Notes under the pieces: model-generated
What the model saw: only the letters and a program-made list of their open reading frames with translations
Told to the model about the DNA's origin: nothing
Databases searched by the model: none
Assembly: GCA_016208015.1 (NCBI GenBank)
Contig: JACQYW010000008.1
Coordinates: 291,296-355,295 of the forward strand
Direction: 5' to 3'
DNA length: 64,000 nucleotides
DNA from: Nitrosomonadales bacterium
GTDB taxonomy: Bacteria; Pseudomonadota; Gammaproteobacteria; Burkholderiales; Gallionellaceae
Translations under genes and position numbers: made by a program
Shown here: positions 24,694 through 35,668 of the stretch, in pieces
How the letters are laid out: the number at the start of each line of letters is the position of its first letter
Numbering within the stretch: the stretch's first letter is position 1

Positions 24694-25677
24694 ATGGAGC
24701 GGCTGCAACACCACTGGTATCGCCTCTCACCGCTCCATCTGCTGCTCTATCCCCTCAGCCTCGTCTTTCGCGCACTGACCGCTTTGCGCCGCTTTCTCTA
24801 TCGCAGCGGGATACTGGCCTCGGTCAAACTGCCCGTTCCGGTCGTCATCGTCGGCAACATCAGCGTGGGCGGCACCGGCAAGACACCGCTCACGCTCTGG
24901 CTGGCGCAGCAATTGATCGATGACGGCTGGCACCCCGGCATCGTCAGCCGCGGCTATACCAAGGACTGTAAACGATCGAACGCACCCCGCCAGGTCTCTA
25001 TCGATGATACGGCGGATGAGGTCGGCGACGAACCGCTGCTGATGGCGCAACGTGCATTGTGTCCGGTGTGGATCAGCCGTGATCGCCCAGCCGCCGCACA
25101 AGCTTTGCTTGATGCCCATGCCGAATGCGACATCATCCTGAGTGACGACGGCCTGCAACACTATCGTTTACAGCGCGATGCCGAGATCGTCGTCGTGGAT
25201 GGCGCACGCCGTTTCGGCAACAACCTGCTGTTACCCGCCGGACCGCTGCGCGAGCCGGTGTCGCGTTTGCGCAAGGTGGATGCCGTGGTGGTCAATGGCG
25301 GCGAAACTCACGACAACGAATTCGCCATGCGCCTGGCGGGAACACGTTTCCACAATCTGCTCAATCCGGGGCTCGTCGTCGCCGCCAATGCATTCGAACA
25401 ACAGCGCTTGCACGCCATCGCCGGCATCGGCCATCCGCAACGATTCTTCAGCCATCTCGAGCGCCTCGGACTGACCGCGCAGCAGCATCCTTTCCCGGAT
25501 CACCACCGCTACTTATCGACAGACCTCGCCTTCGACGATGCCGATGCGATACTCATGACGGAAAAAGATGCGGTAAAATGCGCCTCATTCGCCACCGAGA
25601 AATGCTGGGTGCTGCGCGTGGATGCGCAAGTCAGCCCGGCCCTCACCCAACTTATCCTTGAAAAGGTCACGCCATAA
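24694..25677 (+). CDS. lpxK: Tetraacyldisaccharide 4'-kinase LpxK
   Basis: 327 residues. An N-terminal membrane-associated helix (about 12-35) precedes the Walker A segment [30 protein letters not shown] and DDGLQHYRL (catalytic region) follow, then [13 protein letters not shown] near the C-terminus. LpxK phosphorylates the 4' position of the lipid A disaccharide at the inner membrane. Its TAA shares one base with the next ATG (TAATG). Together with arn, kdsA and kdsB it shows an LPS-bearing cell. Confidence 0.95.
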   Translation: MERLQHHWYRLSPLHLLLYPLSLVFRALTALRRFLYRSGILASVKLPVPVVIVGNISVGGTGKTPLTLWLAQQLIDDGWHPGIVSRGYTKDCKRSNAPRQVSIDDTADEVGDEPLLMAQRALCPVWISRDRPAAAQALLDAHAECDIILSDDGLQHYRLQRDAEIVVVDGARRFGNNLLLPAGPLREPVSRLRKVDAVVVNGGETHDNEFAMRLAGTRFHNLLNPGLVVAANAFEQQRLHAIAGIGHPQRFFSHLERLGLTAQQHPFPDHHRYLSTDLAFDDADAILMTEKDAVKCASFATEKCWVLRVDAQVSPALTQLILEKVTP

Positions 25678-25861
25678 TGGATGCAAAACTTCTCGACATT
25701 CTGGTTTGCCCGCTGTGCAAATCCCCGCTGATCTACCGTAGAGCCGAGCAGGAACTGATCTGCAAGGCGGATCGGCTGGCCTTCGCTATCAAGGACGACA
25801 TCCCGGTGATGCTGGCCGATGAGGCACGCGAACTCACCGCGAAAGAAGTCGAAGCGCTCTG

Positions 25862-25862
<1 letters not shown>
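25677..25862 (+). CDS. Trm112-like zinc-ribbon protein (YcaR family)
   Basis: 61 residues. [18 protein letters not shown] at the N-terminus holds one CxxC pair; a single Cys (ELICKADRL) stands where the second pair would be. [14 protein letters not shown] closes the domain. This is the small UPF0434/Trm112-like family, usually placed between lpxK and kdsB as here. It is coupled to both neighbours by one-to-three-base overlaps. Its role is not established; a partner function with a methyltransferase is suggested for relatives. Confidence 0.9.
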
Positions 25863-27309
<1,447 letters not shown>

Positions 27310-27311
27310 GC

Positions 27312-27710
27312 ATGGCCGCCAAACCGATACTCACTCTCGATGACGCCAAACGTGTAGCTGCCGCCGCCGAAGCAGAAGCGGTCAAGAACGAGTGGAAAGT
27401 GGTTATCGCGGTGGTTGACGATGGCGGCCACCTTCTCTATCTCCAACGCAGTCACGATACCCAGTTCGGCAGCGTCGAGACAGCCATCACCAAGGCGCAC
27501 GCCGCCGTCGCCTTCCAGCGCCCCACCAAGGCGTCGGAAGATGCGGTGTTGAGCGGGCGCCTGATCCACCTGGCCCTCCCCGGCGTCATCCCGGCCGAGG
27601 GCGGTGTCCCGTTGCTGCGCGATGGCATCATCATCGGCGGTCTCGGCATCAGCGGTGTGCGATCCTTTCAGGACGGACAGATCGCACAGGCCGGAGTGAA
27701 CGTGTTGTAA
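27312..27710 (+). CDS. HbpS/GlcG-family protein
   Basis: 132 residues with the whole HbpS/GlcG (DUF336) fold: LDDAKRVAAAAEAEAVKN at the start, VVIAVVDDGGHLLYLQR, AITKAHAAVAFQRPTK and PLLRDGIIIGGLGISG. Family members include a haem-binding sensor and cobalamin-adenosylation-linked proteins; most have no known role. It follows adk by 2 nt and is the last gene before a strong terminator. Confidence 0.88.
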   Translation: MAAKPILTLDDAKRVAAAAEAEAVKNEWKVVIAVVDDGGHLLYLQRSHDTQFGSVETAITKAHAAVAFQRPTKASEDAVLSGRLIHLALPGVIPAEGGVPLLRDGIIIGGLGISGVRSFQDGQIAQAGVNVL

Positions 27711-27742
27711 TCTTCATCCCCCCTGTACCGCAGTACCAAAAC

Positions 27743-27779
27743 AAAACGGGCATCATCCTGGCGGATGATGCCCGTTTTT
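27743..27779. terminator. Bidirectional rho-independent terminator
   Basis: AAAACGGGCATCATCC pairs with GGATGATGCCCGTTTTT across a 4-nt loop. It has A-run and T-run on both sides and serves the convergent HbpS-like gene and the ODP protein gene. Confidence 0.9.
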
Positions 27780-27797
27780 CTTTCGCGCAAATACCGT

Positions 27798-28571
27798 CTA
27801 TGCCGGAACGCGATAATTCTCCTGCGTCATGATATCCACCCCGCACGGCAAGGCTTCGATCCAGTTCAGGAACTCGTTGACCATCTTCTTGCCCACGAAG
27901 GCACGACCGTGTTGGGGAACGATAGCCTCGACATCCATCGTGCGCACCATGTTGACCCAGAAACGGCATATCTTGTTGGAGATCATGTAGCGCCTGTGGA
28001 AGCCTTCCATGTATTTGATGTGCGCCTTGAAATCTTCGACCGGCGTGTCCGCCTCGGTATGGCCGACGATGGATGCGCCCATATCGCCCGAGAACAGGAT
28101 CTTGCTGATCGGATCATAGAACTGGAAATTACCTTCCGAGTGCATGAAATGCCCTGGGATCGCCTTGATAGCAGTGTTGCCCAGCGGCAGGTTCATGCCT
28201 TCGTCGGGAATGCCGAGTACGCGACCGAGCGAGTTGTCACCGCTGCAAAAGTGAGGCACGAAACGCACCCATAATTTCGAGATCATCACTTTGCAATCGG
28301 AGTGAATCATCCATTTGTTGACCGAGGCGATGATGTCCGGGTCCGGATGGGATGCCAGAATATATTCGAGTTTTTTCGGCGGAAAATAGTTGTGCATTTC
28401 CATCAACAATCCGTTATAGGTCATGTTGCCGCCCGGATCGATCAGCGCCCCATGACCGTTATCCACGATCAAAAACTGGTTGGCCTGCACCGCATCTCCC
28501 ACTGAATCGTCCACCAGATCGTCGAACATCAGACATTGGTGTTTGCCGTTATTGAATAATTCGATGGCCAT
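27798..28571 (-). CDS. ODP-type diiron metallo-beta-lactamase-fold protein
   Basis: 257 residues matching the metallo-beta-lactamase half of flavodiiron proteins (ODP domain) with no flavodoxin domain. Possible iron ligands are ASHPDPD (about residue 74), GHFMHSEG (about 144), FSGDMG (about 164) and PQHGRAF (about 227). The first motif has Asp where flavodiiron proteins have Glu (HxExD), a conservative change. Relatives reduce O2 or NO, or sense them. It is alone between a terminator and a divergent PPi-PFK gene. Confidence 0.8.
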   Translation of the reverse strand: MAIELFNNGKHQCLMFDDLVDDSVGDAVQANQFLIVDNGHGALIDPGGNMTYNGLLMEMHNYFPPKKLEYILASHPDPDIIASVNKWMIHSDCKVMISKLWVRFVPHFCSGDNSLGRVLGIPDEGMNLPLGNTAIKAIPGHFMHSEGNFQFYDPISKILFSGDMGASIVGHTEADTPVEDFKAHIKYMEGFHRRYMISNKICRFWVNMVRTMDVEAIVPQHGRAFVGKKMVNEFLNWIEALPCGVDIMTQENYRVPA

Positions 28572-28745
28572 TTTATTTTCCCTTTATATGATCTTGCATC
28601 CCCCTACTGGATTCATTCTACTTGATTCCAAAACATCCCGACAGAGGCTACTTATCTTGCGCACACATGATTCCACGAAAAGCGTAATATGACCCCGGTT
28701 TTGCAAACTGGTAGTTACTTCACAACCTTTGATGGAGAGCAAAGT

Positions 28746-29999
28746 ATGGCGAAGAGAAATGCGTTTTATGCACAATCCGGCGGCGTCACGGCCGTCATCA
28801 ATGCTTCAGCCTGCGGCGTCATCGAGACCGCCCGCAAACACAAAGACAAGATCGGCAAGGTATATGCAGGGCGTAACGGCATCATCGGCGCCCTCACCGA
28901 AGACCTGATCGACACCACCAAAGAATCAGCCCGTGCCATCGCAGCACTGCGCAGCACGCCTTCCGGCGCATTCGGTTCCTGCCGCTTCAAGCTCAAGTCG
29001 CTGGAACAGAACCAGCGCGAGTACGCGCGCCTGATCGAGGTGTTCAAGGCACACAACATCGGCTACTTCTTCTACAACGGCGGCGGTGACTCCGCCGACA
29101 CCTGCTACAAAGTCTCGCAGTTGTCGGAAAAGATGGGGTATCCGGTGCAAGCCATCCATGTGCCGAAGACAGTTGACAACGATTTGCCCATTACCGATTG
29201 CTGCCCAGGCTTCGGTTCGGTCGCCAAGTACATCGCTGTCTCCACACTGGAGGCCAGCTTCGACGTGCGTTCCATGGCCAAGACTTCAACCAGGGTGTTC
29301 GTGCTGGAAGTGATGGGCCGCCATGCCGGCTGGATCGCGGCCGCAGGCGGACTCGTTGAAGAACAAGGCATCCCGGTGGTCATCCTGTTCCCCGAGATCG
29401 AATTCGACCAGAAGAAATTCCTCGCCAAAGTGAATGCGATGGTGAAGAAGCACGGCTATTGCAGTGTGGTGGTCTCCGAGGGCTGCCACTACCCCGACGG
29501 CAAATTCCTCGCCGAACAGGGCACGCGCGACGCCTTCGGCCATGCGCAACTGGGCGGTGCCGCACCCGTGGTCGCCAACATGATCAAGGAAGCCTTCGGC
29601 TACAAGTTCCACTGGGCGGTGGCCGACTACCTGCAACGCGCTGCACGCCATGTCGCTTCCAAGACCGACGTCGAGCAAGCGTACGCGCTTGGCAAGGCCG
29701 CAGTCGATCTGGCGATCAAGGGCCAGAACGCGGTGATGCCAACCGTGGACCGCGTGTCCAACAAACCTTATAAATGGAAAGTCGGTGTCGCTCCATTATC
29801 AAAGGTCGCCAACGTGGAAAAATTCATGCCGCGCGACTTCATCACGAAAGACGGCTTCGGCATCACCGAGAAATGCCGCACCTACCTCACCCCGCTCATC
29901 AAGGGTGAGGACTACCCGCCGTACAAAGACGGGTTGCCGCAGTATGTACAATTGAAGAATGTAGCTGTCGCAAAGAAGTTGGGGAATTTCAAGATTTGA
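28746..29999 (+). CDS. pfp: Pyrophosphate-dependent 6-phosphofructokinase
   Basis: 417 residues from ATG 28746 with GGAG upstream. GGGDSADTCYKVSQ and PKTVDNDLPITDCCPGFGS are diagnostic. The Gly-Asp pair and the Lys of PKTVDND mark the PPi-using rather than ATP-using class; GRHAGWIAAAGG and SEGCHYPDGKF follow. It catalyses reversible fructose-6-P + PPi = fructose-1,6-bisP + Pi. The next gene is a membrane H+-PPase, so glycolytic flux and PPi energy are likely linked. Confidence 0.93.
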   Translation: MAKRNAFYAQSGGVTAVINASACGVIETARKHKDKIGKVYAGRNGIIGALTEDLIDTTKESARAIAALRSTPSGAFGSCRFKLKSLEQNQREYARLIEVFKAHNIGYFFYNGGGDSADTCYKVSQLSEKMGYPVQAIHVPKTVDNDLPITDCCPGFGSVAKYIAVSTLEASFDVRSMAKTSTRVFVLEVMGRHAGWIAAAGGLVEEQGIPVVILFPEIEFDQKKFLAKVNAMVKKHGYCSVVVSEGCHYPDGKFLAEQGTRDAFGHAQLGGAAPVVANMIKEAFGYKFHWAVADYLQRAARHVASKTDVEQAYALGKAAVDLAIKGQNAVMPTVDRVSNKPYKWKVGVAPLSKVANVEKFMPRDFITKDGFGITEKCRTYLTPLIKGEDYPPYKDGLPQYVQLKNVAVAKKLGNFKI

Positions 30000-30014
30000 T
30001 GTCGTTAACAACAT

Positions 30015-30039
30015 ACCGCTCCTTTTAGGGGCGGTTTTT
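30015..30039 (+). terminator. Rho-independent terminator after pfp
   Basis: ACCGCTCC / GGGGCGGT stem around TTTTA, followed by five T. It separates pfp from hppA, though some readthrough is possible. Confidence 0.75.
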
Positions 30040-30055
30040 ACTTGAGGAGAAGAAC

Positions 30056-32077
30056 ATGGCAGGCGGCTTGGGTTTTGCACTGTTTTGTGCGATTGCAGCG
30101 ATTCTGTATGGCGTACTTTCTGGCAAGTGGATACTGGGCAAGTCAACCGGCAGCGAAAAGATGCAAAGCATCTCCGCTGCGATACAGGAAGGCGCAACGG
30201 CCTATCTGAACAGACAGTACACCGCCATTGCCTGGGTCGGCGCTGCCTTGTTCGTCGTTATCCTGATTGCTCTGGGCTGGCAGACCGCCGTCGGTTTCGC
30301 CATCGGTGCCATCCTCTCCGGCTTGACCGGTTACATCGGCATGAACGTCTCGGTGCGCGCCAACGTACGCACTGCCGAAGCGGCCAAAGAAAGTCTGAAT
30401 GCCGCACTCAACGTCTCCTTCAAAGGCGGCGCGATCACCGGCATGCTGGTGGTGGGACTGGGGCTGCTCGGCGTGGCGGGGTATTTCCTCTTCCTCACCA
30501 GCATGGGCGCAACCACTTCGGAAGCGACACATGCTCTGGTGGGCTTCGGTTTCGGCGGTTCGCTGATCTCCATCTTCGCCCGTCTCGGTGGCGGCATCTT
30601 CACCAAGGGTGCTGACGTTGGCGCCGATCTGGTCGGCAAAGTCGAGGCAGGCATCCCGGAAGACGACCCGCGCAACCCGGCGGTGATCGCCGACAACGTG
30701 GGCGACAACGTCGGCGACTGCGCAGGTATGGCGGCCGATCTGTTCGAGACCTATGCTGTGACCATCATCGCCACTATGCTGCTCGGCGGTCTGCTGATGA
30801 CGGGCGCGAGCGACAATGCGGTGATCTACCCGCTGGTACTGGGCGGCTTCTCCATCATCGCTTCCATCGTCGGCACCTTCTTCGTCAAGGCTCGCGAAGG
30901 CGGCAAGATCATGAACGCGCTGTATCGCGGTCTGGCGGTTTCCGCCGTGCTGGCCCTGATCGCCTTCTATCCGATCACCAACATGCTGATGGCCGACAAC
31001 GGCATGTATAGCGTCAATGCCTTGTACGGCTCCGCTGTCATCGGACTGCTCCTCACCGCCGCACTGGTGTGGATCACCGAGTACTACACGGCGACCGAGT
31101 TCTCGCCCGTGCGTCACATCGCGCAAGCTTCCACCACCGGACACGGCACCAACATCATCGCAGGTCTGGGGGTGTCGATGAAGTCCACCGCCGCACCGGT
31201 CATCGCGGTGTGTATCGCCATCTGGGGTTCTTATGAAATGGCCGGGTTGTATGGCATCGCCATCGCCGCAACTTCCATGCTTTCCATGGCCGGCATCATC
31301 GTGGCACTCGACGCTTACGGTCCGATCACCGACAACGCCGGCGGCATCGCCGAGATGTCGCACCTGCCGGAAAACGTGCGCGTCATCACCGACGCACTGG
31401 ATGCGGTCGGCAACACCACAAAAGCCGTGACCAAAGGCTACGCCATCGGCTCTGCCGGCTTGGCGGCGCTGGTGCTGTTCGCGGACTACACCCATGCCCT
31501 TGACGCCAAGCTCGGGGTTGTCACCTCTTTCGACTTGTCCAACCACATGGTCATCATCGGCCTGTTCATCGGCGGCCTGGTACCCTACCTGTTCGGCGCG
31601 ATGGGCATGGAAGCGGTCGGTCGTGCTGCGGGTAGCGTGGTGGTCGAAGTGCGCCGCCAGTTCAAAGAGATCCCCGGCATCATGGAGGGTACCGGCAAAC
31701 CGCAATATGGCACTTGCGTGGATATGCTGACCAAAGCCGCGATCAAGGAAATGATCGTACCCTCGCTGCTGCCTGTCGCGGTACCTGTGATCGTCGGTCT
31801 TACCCTCGGTGCACAAGCCCTGGGCGGCGTTCTGGTCGGCACCATCATAACGGGCATCTTCGTCGCTATCTCCATGACCACCGGCGGCGGTGCATGGGAC
31901 AACGCGAAGAAATATATCGAGGAAGGCAATTTCGGCGGCAAAGGTTCGGAAGCGCACAAAGCTGCCGTGACCGGTGACACCGTGGGCGATCCCTACAAGG
32001 ATACCGCCGGCCCGGCAGTCAACCCGCTGATCAAGATCATCAATATTGTCGCTCTGATGATCGTGCCGTTGCTGTAA
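30056..32077 (+). CDS. hppA: Membrane-bound proton-translocating pyrophosphatase, K+-independent type
   Basis: 673 residues and about 16 helices. Catalytic loops include [20 protein letters not shown] and [20 protein letters not shown]. The stretch [17 protein letters not shown] has Lys and Thr at the positions that distinguish K+-independent H+-PPases (Ala in the K+-dependent type). The enzyme couples PPi hydrolysis to proton export. SD GAGGAGA lies upstream. A soluble Ppa (36828-37376) is also encoded, so the cell can either conserve or discard PPi energy. Confidence 0.95.
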   Translation: MAGGLGFALFCAIAAILYGVLSGKWILGKSTGSEKMQSISAAIQEGATAYLNRQYTAIAWVGAALFVVILIALGWQTAVGFAIGAILSGLTGYIGMNVSVRANVRTAEAAKESLNAALNVSFKGGAITGMLVVGLGLLGVAGYFLFLTSMGATTSEATHALVGFGFGGSLISIFARLGGGIFTKGADVGADLVGKVEAGIPEDDPRNPAVIADNVGDNVGDCAGMAADLFETYAVTIIATMLLGGLLMTGASDNAVIYPLVLGGFSIIASIVGTFFVKAREGGKIMNALYRGLAVSAVLALIAFYPITNMLMADNGMYSVNALYGSAVIGLLLTAALVWITEYYTATEFSPVRHIAQASTTGHGTNIIAGLGVSMKSTAAPVIAVCIAIWGSYEMAGLYGIAIAATSMLSMAGIIVALDAYGPITDNAGGIAEMSHLPENVRVITDALDAVGNTTKAVTKGYAIGSAGLAALVLFADYTHALDAKLGVVTSFDLSNHMVIIGLFIGGLVPYLFGAMGMEAVGRAAGSVVVEVRRQFKEIPGIMEGTGKPQYGTCVDMLTKAAIKEMIVPSLLPVAVPVIVGLTLGAQALGGVLVGTIITGIFVAISMTTGGGAWDNAKKYIEEGNFGGKGSEAHKAAVTGDTVGDPYKDTAGPAVNPLIKIINIVALMIVPLL

Positions 32078-32096
32078 CACTGGCAATATGCAAAAC

Positions 32097-32124
32097 AAAA
32101 GGCCGACAGAGTGTCGGCCTTTTT
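32097..32124 (+). terminator. Rho-independent terminator after hppA
   Basis: AAAAGGCCGACA pairs with TGTCGGCCTTTTT across a short loop. It also reads as a terminator on the minus strand for the small gene at 32155. Confidence 0.92.
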
Positions 32125-32154
32125 CATGATCGGTAATCTATATTTGCGGACTTC

Positions 32155-32367
32155 TCATTTACCCGAATTGGCTCTTATCCGGGCAATCATCTCCATGGAT
32201 AATCTGGTTGGGCGACAACTCGTGATATAGGCTTCATCGTCATCCAGTCTGGATGGATGTGAGGGAATTAGCGCCGCGGCTTCCTTCGTGTACCGCTCAC
32301 CGATAGCCATGCTTTGCGTCGAACCGGGTAAGTTGCCGGAACTTTTGATGTTGCTGATCGAGCCCAT
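32155..32367 (-). CDS. Small hypothetical protein, 70 residues
   Basis: I do not recognise this protein. ATG 32367 follows a near-perfect AAAGGAG at 7 nt spacing, which is the main support; a 91-codon version from 32430 has no ribosome site. The sequence begins MGSISNIKSSGNLPGSTQS and ends in a basic amphipathic stretch (SMEMIARIRANSGK). There is no signal peptide or membrane helix. It lies downstream of lysR in the same direction and before the hppA terminator. Confidence 0.5.
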   Translation of the reverse strand: MGSISNIKSSGNLPGSTQSMAIGERYTKEAAALIPSHPSRLDDDEAYITSCRPTRLSMEMIARIRANSGK

Positions 32368-32542
32368 GATCACTCCTTTCAAACATGCCGATGAAAGTGC
32401 AAACGAGAACCAAGCTAACTTGGTATTCATCGTCAGATTTTCTGCAAACTTTAGTCTTTCGAGCAAAAAAGTGAAATCGGGCACCCAGTCTGTACAAGCC
32501 ACTGGTTTACCTTGATATTTCCACGATTTTTCCTGACAACCA

Positions 32543-33445
32543 TTACTTCGCCAGAAAGCTTTCCAGATGTGCGAGAAACGACCTCGTCTTTGCAGGCAGA
32601 TAGCGACGCATCGGCACCACCGCCCATGCCGGAATGGTGGGTAATGACCAGTCAGGCAGTACGCGCACCAAACGTTTCGAGCGTACATCTTCGGCCGCGA
32701 AAAGATCCGGCAACGCACCGATGCCGACCCCGTCCAGCAGCAATTGCTGGATGACACTGGGCGAGTTCATGGTGAGCCTACCGGGCGGGACGTTCTCCCA
32801 CACCTCTTTGCCGCGCGACAGCGTCCAGGGTATCGCCGTGCCGCTGGTGGAAAGCATGCGCACGGCAACATGTCGTTGCAGATCATCCGGATGTTTTGGC
32901 GCGGAATGCAATGCCAGATAGATGGGGCTGGCATAGAGACTGAAATCCTGCTCATCGATCTTGCGTGCCACCAGGGCCGAATCGTTATCCAGCGTCCCCA
33001 TCCGAATCGCAAGATCGAAGCGCTCGCCGATCAGATCGACGCGCCGCGAACTCAGGTCGATATCGAGCTGTATCTCGGGGTGCGCCTCGATAAAAGTGGC
33101 GATGGCCCGAGCGAGACTCAGTCTGGCATAGTCTTCCGGCATGGAGATGCGCAACCTTCCGCGCGGCAGCACTTCCTGACTGCGGACAAAATCCTGCGTG
33201 GATGCCACTTCCTCCGCGACTCTGCGGCAATGTTCGAGAAATTCCAGACCGAAATCGGTGAGCACGAGGCGTCGCGTGGTACGCAGCAGCAAACGTTGAC
33301 CCAACACCGACTCCAGGTTTGCCAGACGGCGCGAAACGGTGGCCTTTGGCATGCCGAGTTGCTCTGCGGCACGCACGAGAGTTGCCTCTTCGACAATGGT
33401 GGCGAACAGGATGTAGTCATCGGCTGAGATACTTTTTTGTTCCAT
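32543..33445 (-). CDS. LysR-family transcriptional regulator
   Basis: 300 residues. The N-terminal helix-turn-helix (about 8-65) reads LFATIVEEATLVRAAEQLGMPKATVSRRLANLE, and the C-terminal effector-binding domain (about 92-298) has the LysR substrate fold (GRLRISMPEDYARL). It diverges from the pirin-yceI-yceI-OYE genes, with 90 bp between starts, so it probably controls them. An inverted repeat overlaps its own start codon, which suggests autoregulation. The signal is likely electrophilic or oxidative stress given the targets (inference). Confidence 0.92.
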   Translation of the reverse strand: MEQKSISADDYILFATIVEEATLVRAAEQLGMPKATVSRRLANLESVLGQRLLLRTTRRLVLTDFGLEFLEHCRRVAEEVASTQDFVRSQEVLPRGRLRISMPEDYARLSLARAIATFIEAHPEIQLDIDLSSRRVDLIGERFDLAIRMGTLDNDSALVARKIDEQDFSLYASPIYLALHSAPKHPDDLQRHVAVRMLSTSGTAIPWTLSRGKEVWENVPPGRLTMNSPSVIQQLLLDGVGIGALPDLFAAEDVRSKRLVRVLPDWSLPTIPAWAVVPMRRYLPAKTRSFLAHLESFLAK

Positions 33446-33454
33446 TTATGGAAC
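33439..33454. promoter_or_regulatory. Perfect inverted repeat, candidate LysR operator
   Basis: GTTCCAT-TT-ATGGAAC has perfect 7-bp arms and contains a T-N11-A pattern (33441-33453). It covers the lysR start codon and lies about 80 bp before the pirin start. Confidence 0.55.
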
Positions 33455-33535
33455 AGTCTATCTCGAAATAATGGCTTTATCTATCTTTTTGAGACGCTTA
33501 ATATGCAAGTACTTCACTCAACTAAGGAGCAGGCT

Positions 33536-34402
33536 GTGAACACTGCCACTCAAATCACATTACACCAATCGCGCAGCATCGAGCGCCTTGTCGAAGGTGT
33601 CGCCACTTCGGACGGCGCGGGCGTCAGCCTCACCCGCGTCCTCACCGGCAAACTGCAACACCGCCTTGATCCTTTCCTGATGCTGGACGCTTTCGGCAGC
33701 GATGACCCGGATGATTACATCGCCGGATTCCCAGACCATCCGCATCGCGGCTTCGAAACCATCACCTACATGCTGGCCGGTCGCATGCGCCACCGCGACA
33801 GCGCCGGACACGAAGGGTTGTTGCAGAACGGCGGCGTGCAGTGGATGACGGCGGGAAGCGGAGCGATCCACTCCGAGATCCCCGAACAGGAAGACGGAAC
33901 CATGGAAGGGTTTCAACTCTGGCTCAACCTGCCCGCGAAAAACAAGATGGCGAAGCCGTGGTACCAGGACTTCCCCAGCGAAGCCATTCCGGAATATGTC
34001 ACGAAGGACAGCGTGACCGTGCGTGTGATCGCGGGGAGCAGCAACGGTGTGGCCGGGGCCATGACACGCGAAGTCACCGAACCGCTGTATCTCGACATCC
34101 ATACACCTGCGGGAGCGACGTTCTCCACCGCCTTGCCCGCCACACACAATGCCTTCATCTACGTCTATCGCGGCGCGGTGCAAGTCGGCGACACGCGCGT
34201 TGAATCGCAACGCATGGGCATCCTGGGCAACACTGCCGGCGCAGATGGTGTGACGCTGACAGCCACGGAAGATGCGCGACTGATCCTGGTCGCAGGCAAG
34301 CCGCTCAATGAACCCATCGTGCAATACGGCCCGTTCGTAATGAACACGCAGGAAGAGATACACCAGGCGCTGGACGATTACCGCAACGGCCGCCTCGCCT
34401 GA
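33536..34402 (+). CDS. Pirin-family protein
   Basis: 288 residues from GTG 33536, chosen because AAGGAG lies 6 nt upstream; ATG 33503 has none. The double cupin fold shows FPDHPHRGFETITYMLAGRMRHRDS with the metal-binding His and Glu, QWMTAGSGAIHSE, and a C-terminal cupin. Bacterial pirins are iron-binding and some have quercetinase activity or act as redox-sensitive regulators. It is the first of four genes likely under the divergent LysR. Confidence 0.9.
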   Translation: MNTATQITLHQSRSIERLVEGVATSDGAGVSLTRVLTGKLQHRLDPFLMLDAFGSDDPDDYIAGFPDHPHRGFETITYMLAGRMRHRDSAGHEGLLQNGGVQWMTAGSGAIHSEIPEQEDGTMEGFQLWLNLPAKNKMAKPWYQDFPSEAIPEYVTKDSVTVRVIAGSSNGVAGAMTREVTEPLYLDIHTPAGATFSTALPATHNAFIYVYRGAVQVGDTRVESQRMGILGNTAGADGVTLTATEDARLILVAGKPLNEPIVQYGPFVMNTQEEIHQALDDYRNGRLA

Positions 34403-34424
34403 AAACCCGCCCAAGGAGAAATCG

Positions 34425-35003
34425 ATGCATAACCTGATCAAACGAGTGACCCAGGCCACCTTCTTGCTGTTGATGTCCAACAGCGCCTCGGCTGTCGAAT
34501 ATACGCAAGTCATGACGAATGAAAGCACCGTGACCTTCGGTTACAAACAGATGGGGGTCGCACTGGACGGCAAGTTCAACAAGTTCGCGGCACAACTCGC
34601 CTTCGATCCGGCCAGACTCGCCAAGGCACAGGCGCGTATCGACATCGACGTGGCCAGCATCGACTCCGGTTCCGACGAGGGAAACGAAGAAGTGGTGGGC
34701 AAGCAGTGGTTCAACGCCCAGGCATTCCCCACGGCAAATTTCGTTTCCACCGGCCTCAAAGCATTGGGCGGCAACCGTTATGAAGCCAGCGGCAAGCTGA
34801 GCATCAAGGGAAGAACGCTTGATGTCACGGCACCGGTCACTTTTCAGTCCGCCGGTAATAAAGGCCATTTCGATGGTGCATTCACCATCAAGCGCCTCGA
34901 CTACGCCATCGGCGAAGGCGTGTGGACCGATGTCGACACCGTTGCCAACGAGATCCAGATCAAGTTTCACCTCGTCGTGAATGTTTCACCCAGCAAGAAA
35001 TAG
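34425..35003 (+). CDS. YceI-family periplasmic protein (first copy)
   Basis: 192 residues. The signal peptide ends near SNSASA. A lipocalin-like YceI domain follows, with STVTFGYKQMGVALDGKFNKFAAQL, DIDVASIDSGSDEGNEEV and WFNAQAFPTANFVSTGLKAL. YceI proteins bind polyisoprenoids such as quinones in the periplasm. SD AAGGAG precedes the start. A second, only distantly similar copy follows 32 nt downstream. Confidence 0.88.
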   Translation: MHNLIKRVTQATFLLLMSNSASAVEYTQVMTNESTVTFGYKQMGVALDGKFNKFAAQLAFDPARLAKAQARIDIDVASIDSGSDEGNEEVVGKQWFNAQAFPTANFVSTGLKALGGNRYEASGKLSIKGRTLDVTAPVTFQSAGNKGHFDGAFTIKRLDYAIGEGVWTDVDTVANEIQIKFHLVVNVSPSKK

Positions 35004-35035
35004 CGCCACCCCCAACCAACCACAAGGAGAGCACC

Positions 35036-35602
35036 ATGAATAAATATATCGCCATGATGATTGCCGCCACACTGTCCTCCACGGCTTACGCCGCACCGGA
35101 AACCTATGTACTCGATCCGTCGCACACGCTGCCGCGCTTCGAATACAGCCACTTCGGCTATTCCATCCAGCTCAGCCGCTTCGACAAGACCTCCGGCACG
35201 ATCACGCTGGATCGCGCCAAGAAGACCGGCTCGGTCGATGTGACCATCGATGCCAAATCGGTCAACACCGGCTCGACGCTGTTCAACGGACATATCCAGG
35301 AAGCAGACTTCTTCGACACCGAGATGTATCCCACCATCACCTACAAATCGACCAAGCTGAAATTCGAGGGCGATAAGGTGGTCGCAGTGGAAGGCAACCT
35401 GACCATCAAGGACATCAGCAAGCCGGTGACGCTCACTGTGGTTTCGTTCCTGTGCATGCCGCACCCGATGATGAAGAAAGATGCCTGCGGCGCCACCGCC
35501 ACCGCCAAGGTCAAACGCTCCGATTTCAACATGGGCAAACATGCGCCTTATGTCGGTGATGAAGTGATGCTAACCATCCCGGTCGAGTCTATCAAGCAGT
35601 AA
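35036..35602 (+). CDS. YceI-family periplasmic protein (second copy)
   Basis: 188 residues from ATG 35036 with AAGGAGA upstream. The signal peptide ends at AYAAP. The YceI core is complete (YVLDPSHTLPRFEYSHFGYS, GSTLFNGHIQEADFFDTEMYP, GNLTIKDISKPVTLTV), and there are two Cys in LCMPHPMMKKDACGA. It is the more canonical of the two copies. Followed by a terminator-like hairpin, so the OYE gene may be partly uncoupled. Confidence 0.92.
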   Translation: MNKYIAMMIAATLSSTAYAAPETYVLDPSHTLPRFEYSHFGYSIQLSRFDKTSGTITLDRAKKTGSVDVTIDAKSVNTGSTLFNGHIQEADFFDTEMYPTITYKSTKLKFEGDKVVAVEGNLTIKDISKPVTLTVVSFLCMPHPMMKKDACGATATAKVKRSDFNMGKHAPYVGDEVMLTIPVESIKQ

Positions 35603-35612
35603 CTTGCATCTC

Positions 35613-35646
35613 CCTCTCCCCTGATGTCGGAGAGAGGGGGTTTTTT
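35613..35646 (+). terminator. Hairpin with T-run after the second yceI
   Basis: CCCTCTC / GAGAGGG-type stem around CCCTGATGTCG, then six T. The next gene starts only 23 nt downstream, so it may act as an attenuator. Confidence 0.7.
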
Positions 35647-35668
35647 AGCAGCACACAAGGAGCAACAC

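Noticed and set aside
30143..32098. Long minus-strand open frame opposite hppA
   Set aside because: Asp/His/Gly-rich mirror of the pyrophosphatase coding strand; no domain or ribosome site.
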